From Prevotella sp. (lineage in GTDB: Bacteria; Bacteroidota; Bacteroidia; Bacteroidales; Dysgonomonadaceae): DNA of 7,051 nt. Both the position numbers and the translations under genes were made by a program. The notes beneath the pieces were generated by a model. The model was not told the DNA's origin and made no database searches. It saw only the letters and a list, made by a program, of their open reading frames with translations. The stretch is taken from contig JAISES010000163.1 in the NCBI GenBank assembly GCA_031263965.1, forward strand, positions 1 to 7,051. The letters are read 5' to 3'. Positions 6,081-7,051 of the stretch are shown piece after piece (the stretch's first letter is position 1; the number at the start of each line of letters is the position of its first letter).

Positions 6081-7051
6081 TTCCAGACTCTGGGCGCCGG
6101 AACCGGTTTTAATGGTTCTCTGTTTTTGAGTTCTTTCATCACCTCCTCAATAGCACGGTCGAGTTGTTGATCTTCTCCGTTCCATTCTTTAACAGGATCA
6201 TTATCTACCATAATATCAGGATCAACCCCATGGTTTTCGATGATCCATTGTCCGGTTTTAACATCATAGCTTGTAAAGAAAGGCACCCTGATGTCTGTTC
6301 CATCGATAAACGGCATCGAACCCGATATGCCGACAATACCACCCCAGGTACGCGTTCCAATGAGTTTACCGATGCCCAGTGCACGGAATCCCCAAGGGAA
6401 TAAGTCACCGTCAGATGCAGAATATTTATTTATCAGGCACACTTTCGGCCCTACCTGCACAGCATCGGGAACTGTTCCTATACGGTTCGATCCGCGACGC
6501 ATAGTCAATCGGTAAGGCTCTCGCGAAAGGCGCTCCAATATCATCGGCGACACATTTCCGCCGCCATTGGCACGGTCATCGATTATCAAACCCTCCTTAT
6601 CCAGTTGCGGATAAAAATAACGGGCAAATTCGTTCAATCCTTCCGGCCCCATATCAGGTATATAGATGTATCCAATTTTACCATTCGAAGCTTTTTCCAC
6701 TTTCTTAAGATTATTCTGTACCCACTCATATTGGTACAGAGGGCTTTCGTCGGCAACCGGACTGATTATAATTTTACGGGCTCCTGCCAACTGAGGGTTG
6801 CTATTCAACGATATTTCTGTCGGAACCCCGGCTTTACCGACAAGCAACGAAAACATATCCTTGACAGAATTAGCGGCGATACCATCTATAGCCACTATGA
6901 AATCTCCGGTTTTGGCATCTATCCCCGGTTCAGTCAATGGAGAACGAAGGGCTTTATCCCATGCCGCGCCCTGCAATATTTTCTCTATACGGAAAAATCC
7001 GCTCTTATCGCGTGAGATTTCAGCCCCAAGCAGGCCGGTGTTGATCCTGTC
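6074..7051 (-). CDS. Tricorn-like S41 family peptidase, C-terminal part (5' end beyond the window)
   Basis: The frame is open to the right edge and gives the last 325 residues. Full-length tricorn-like proteins are about 1,000-1,100 residues, so the beta-propeller half lies outside. A PDZ domain covers about residues 1-85 of the visible part (TGLLGAEISRDKSGFF, then LTEPGIDAKTGDFIVAIDG). The S41 core follows: IGYIYIPDMG (126-135), GLIIDDRANGGGN (154-166), and NKYSASDGDLFPWGFR (208-223), in which the second Ser (213) is the expected nucleophile. Then come GTRTWGGIVGISG and WIIENHGVDPDI, whose Glu272 is likely part of the catalytic tetrad. The C-terminus DRAIEEVMKELKNREP is typical. Members cleave peptides or unfolded proteins; in Bacteroidetes they are generally exported to the envelope, though the signal region is not visible here. 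A TTG at 6976 is an internal Leu codon, not the start. A terminator follows, so the gene ends its own transcription unit. Confidence 0.95.
   Translation of the reverse strand, partial: DRINTGLLGAEISRDKSGFFRIEKILQGAAWDKALRSPLTEPGIDAKTGDFIVAIDGIAANSVKDMFSLLVGKAGVPTEISLNSNPQLAGARKIIISPVADESPLYQYEWVQNNLKKVEKASNGKIGYIYIPDMGPEGLNEFARYFYPQLDKEGLIIDDRANGGGNVSPMILERLSREPYRLTMRRGSNRIGTVPDAVQVGPKVCLINKYSASDGDLFPWGFRALGIGKLIGTRTWGGIVGISGSMPFIDGTDIRVPFFTSYDVKTGQWIIENHGVDPDIMVDNDPVKEWNGEDQQLDRAIEEVMKELKNREPLKPVPAPRVWNK

Noticed and set aside
1..7051. CRISPR array, insertion sequence, or attachment site.
   Set aside because: I see no spaced repeats, no transposase, no terminal inverted repeats, and no long duplicated flanks in the window.

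Overview
The window looks like chromosomal DNA from the phylum Bacteroidetes (Bacteroidota), most likely order Bacteroidales. The evidence is a fused SecD-SecF protein of about 1,000 residues, a tricorn-type S41 peptidase, the absence of Shine-Dalgarno sequences before the starts, AT-rich gaps, and promoter elements of the TAnnTTTG type. All confident genes are read on the minus strand, so transcription runs from high to low coordinates.

Layout in the order of transcription: (1) 7051-6074, the C-terminal 325 residues of a tricorn-like S41 peptidase, closed by a strong hairpin at 6014-6053. (2) 6013-5534, a gap of AT-rich DNA with one good and one weaker minus-strand promoter for secDF, a leader that contains a 19-codon ORF, and a weak hint of a plus-strand small RNA. 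(3) 5533-2516, a complete secDF gene for the proton-driven accessory subunit of the Sec translocon, closed by a clear terminator at 2455-2482. (4) 2454-2085, a long non-coding leader. (5) 2084-600, a complete one-piece contractile sheath protein. (6) from 570 or 470 to the left edge, the start of a gene whose translated end matches the conserved core of contractile injection system (CIS) tape-measure-type proteins.

The two left-hand genes mark the beginning of a phage-tail-like contractile injection system (eCIS/BIS type rather than the two-part-sheath T6SS), with the rest of the cluster lying beyond coordinate 1. The S41 peptidase and SecDF are housekeeping envelope functions and show no obvious functional link to the injection system. 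The secDF terminator separates the two blocks.

Points that deserve a second look are the 5' end of the tape-measure-type gene, where an A7 run appears to break the reading frame; the short distance between its start and its conserved core; two 19-codon leader ORFs, one before secDF and one before the sheath gene, that share the pattern RF-x7-ISVF; and a possible small RNA in the gap between the S41 gene and secDF.
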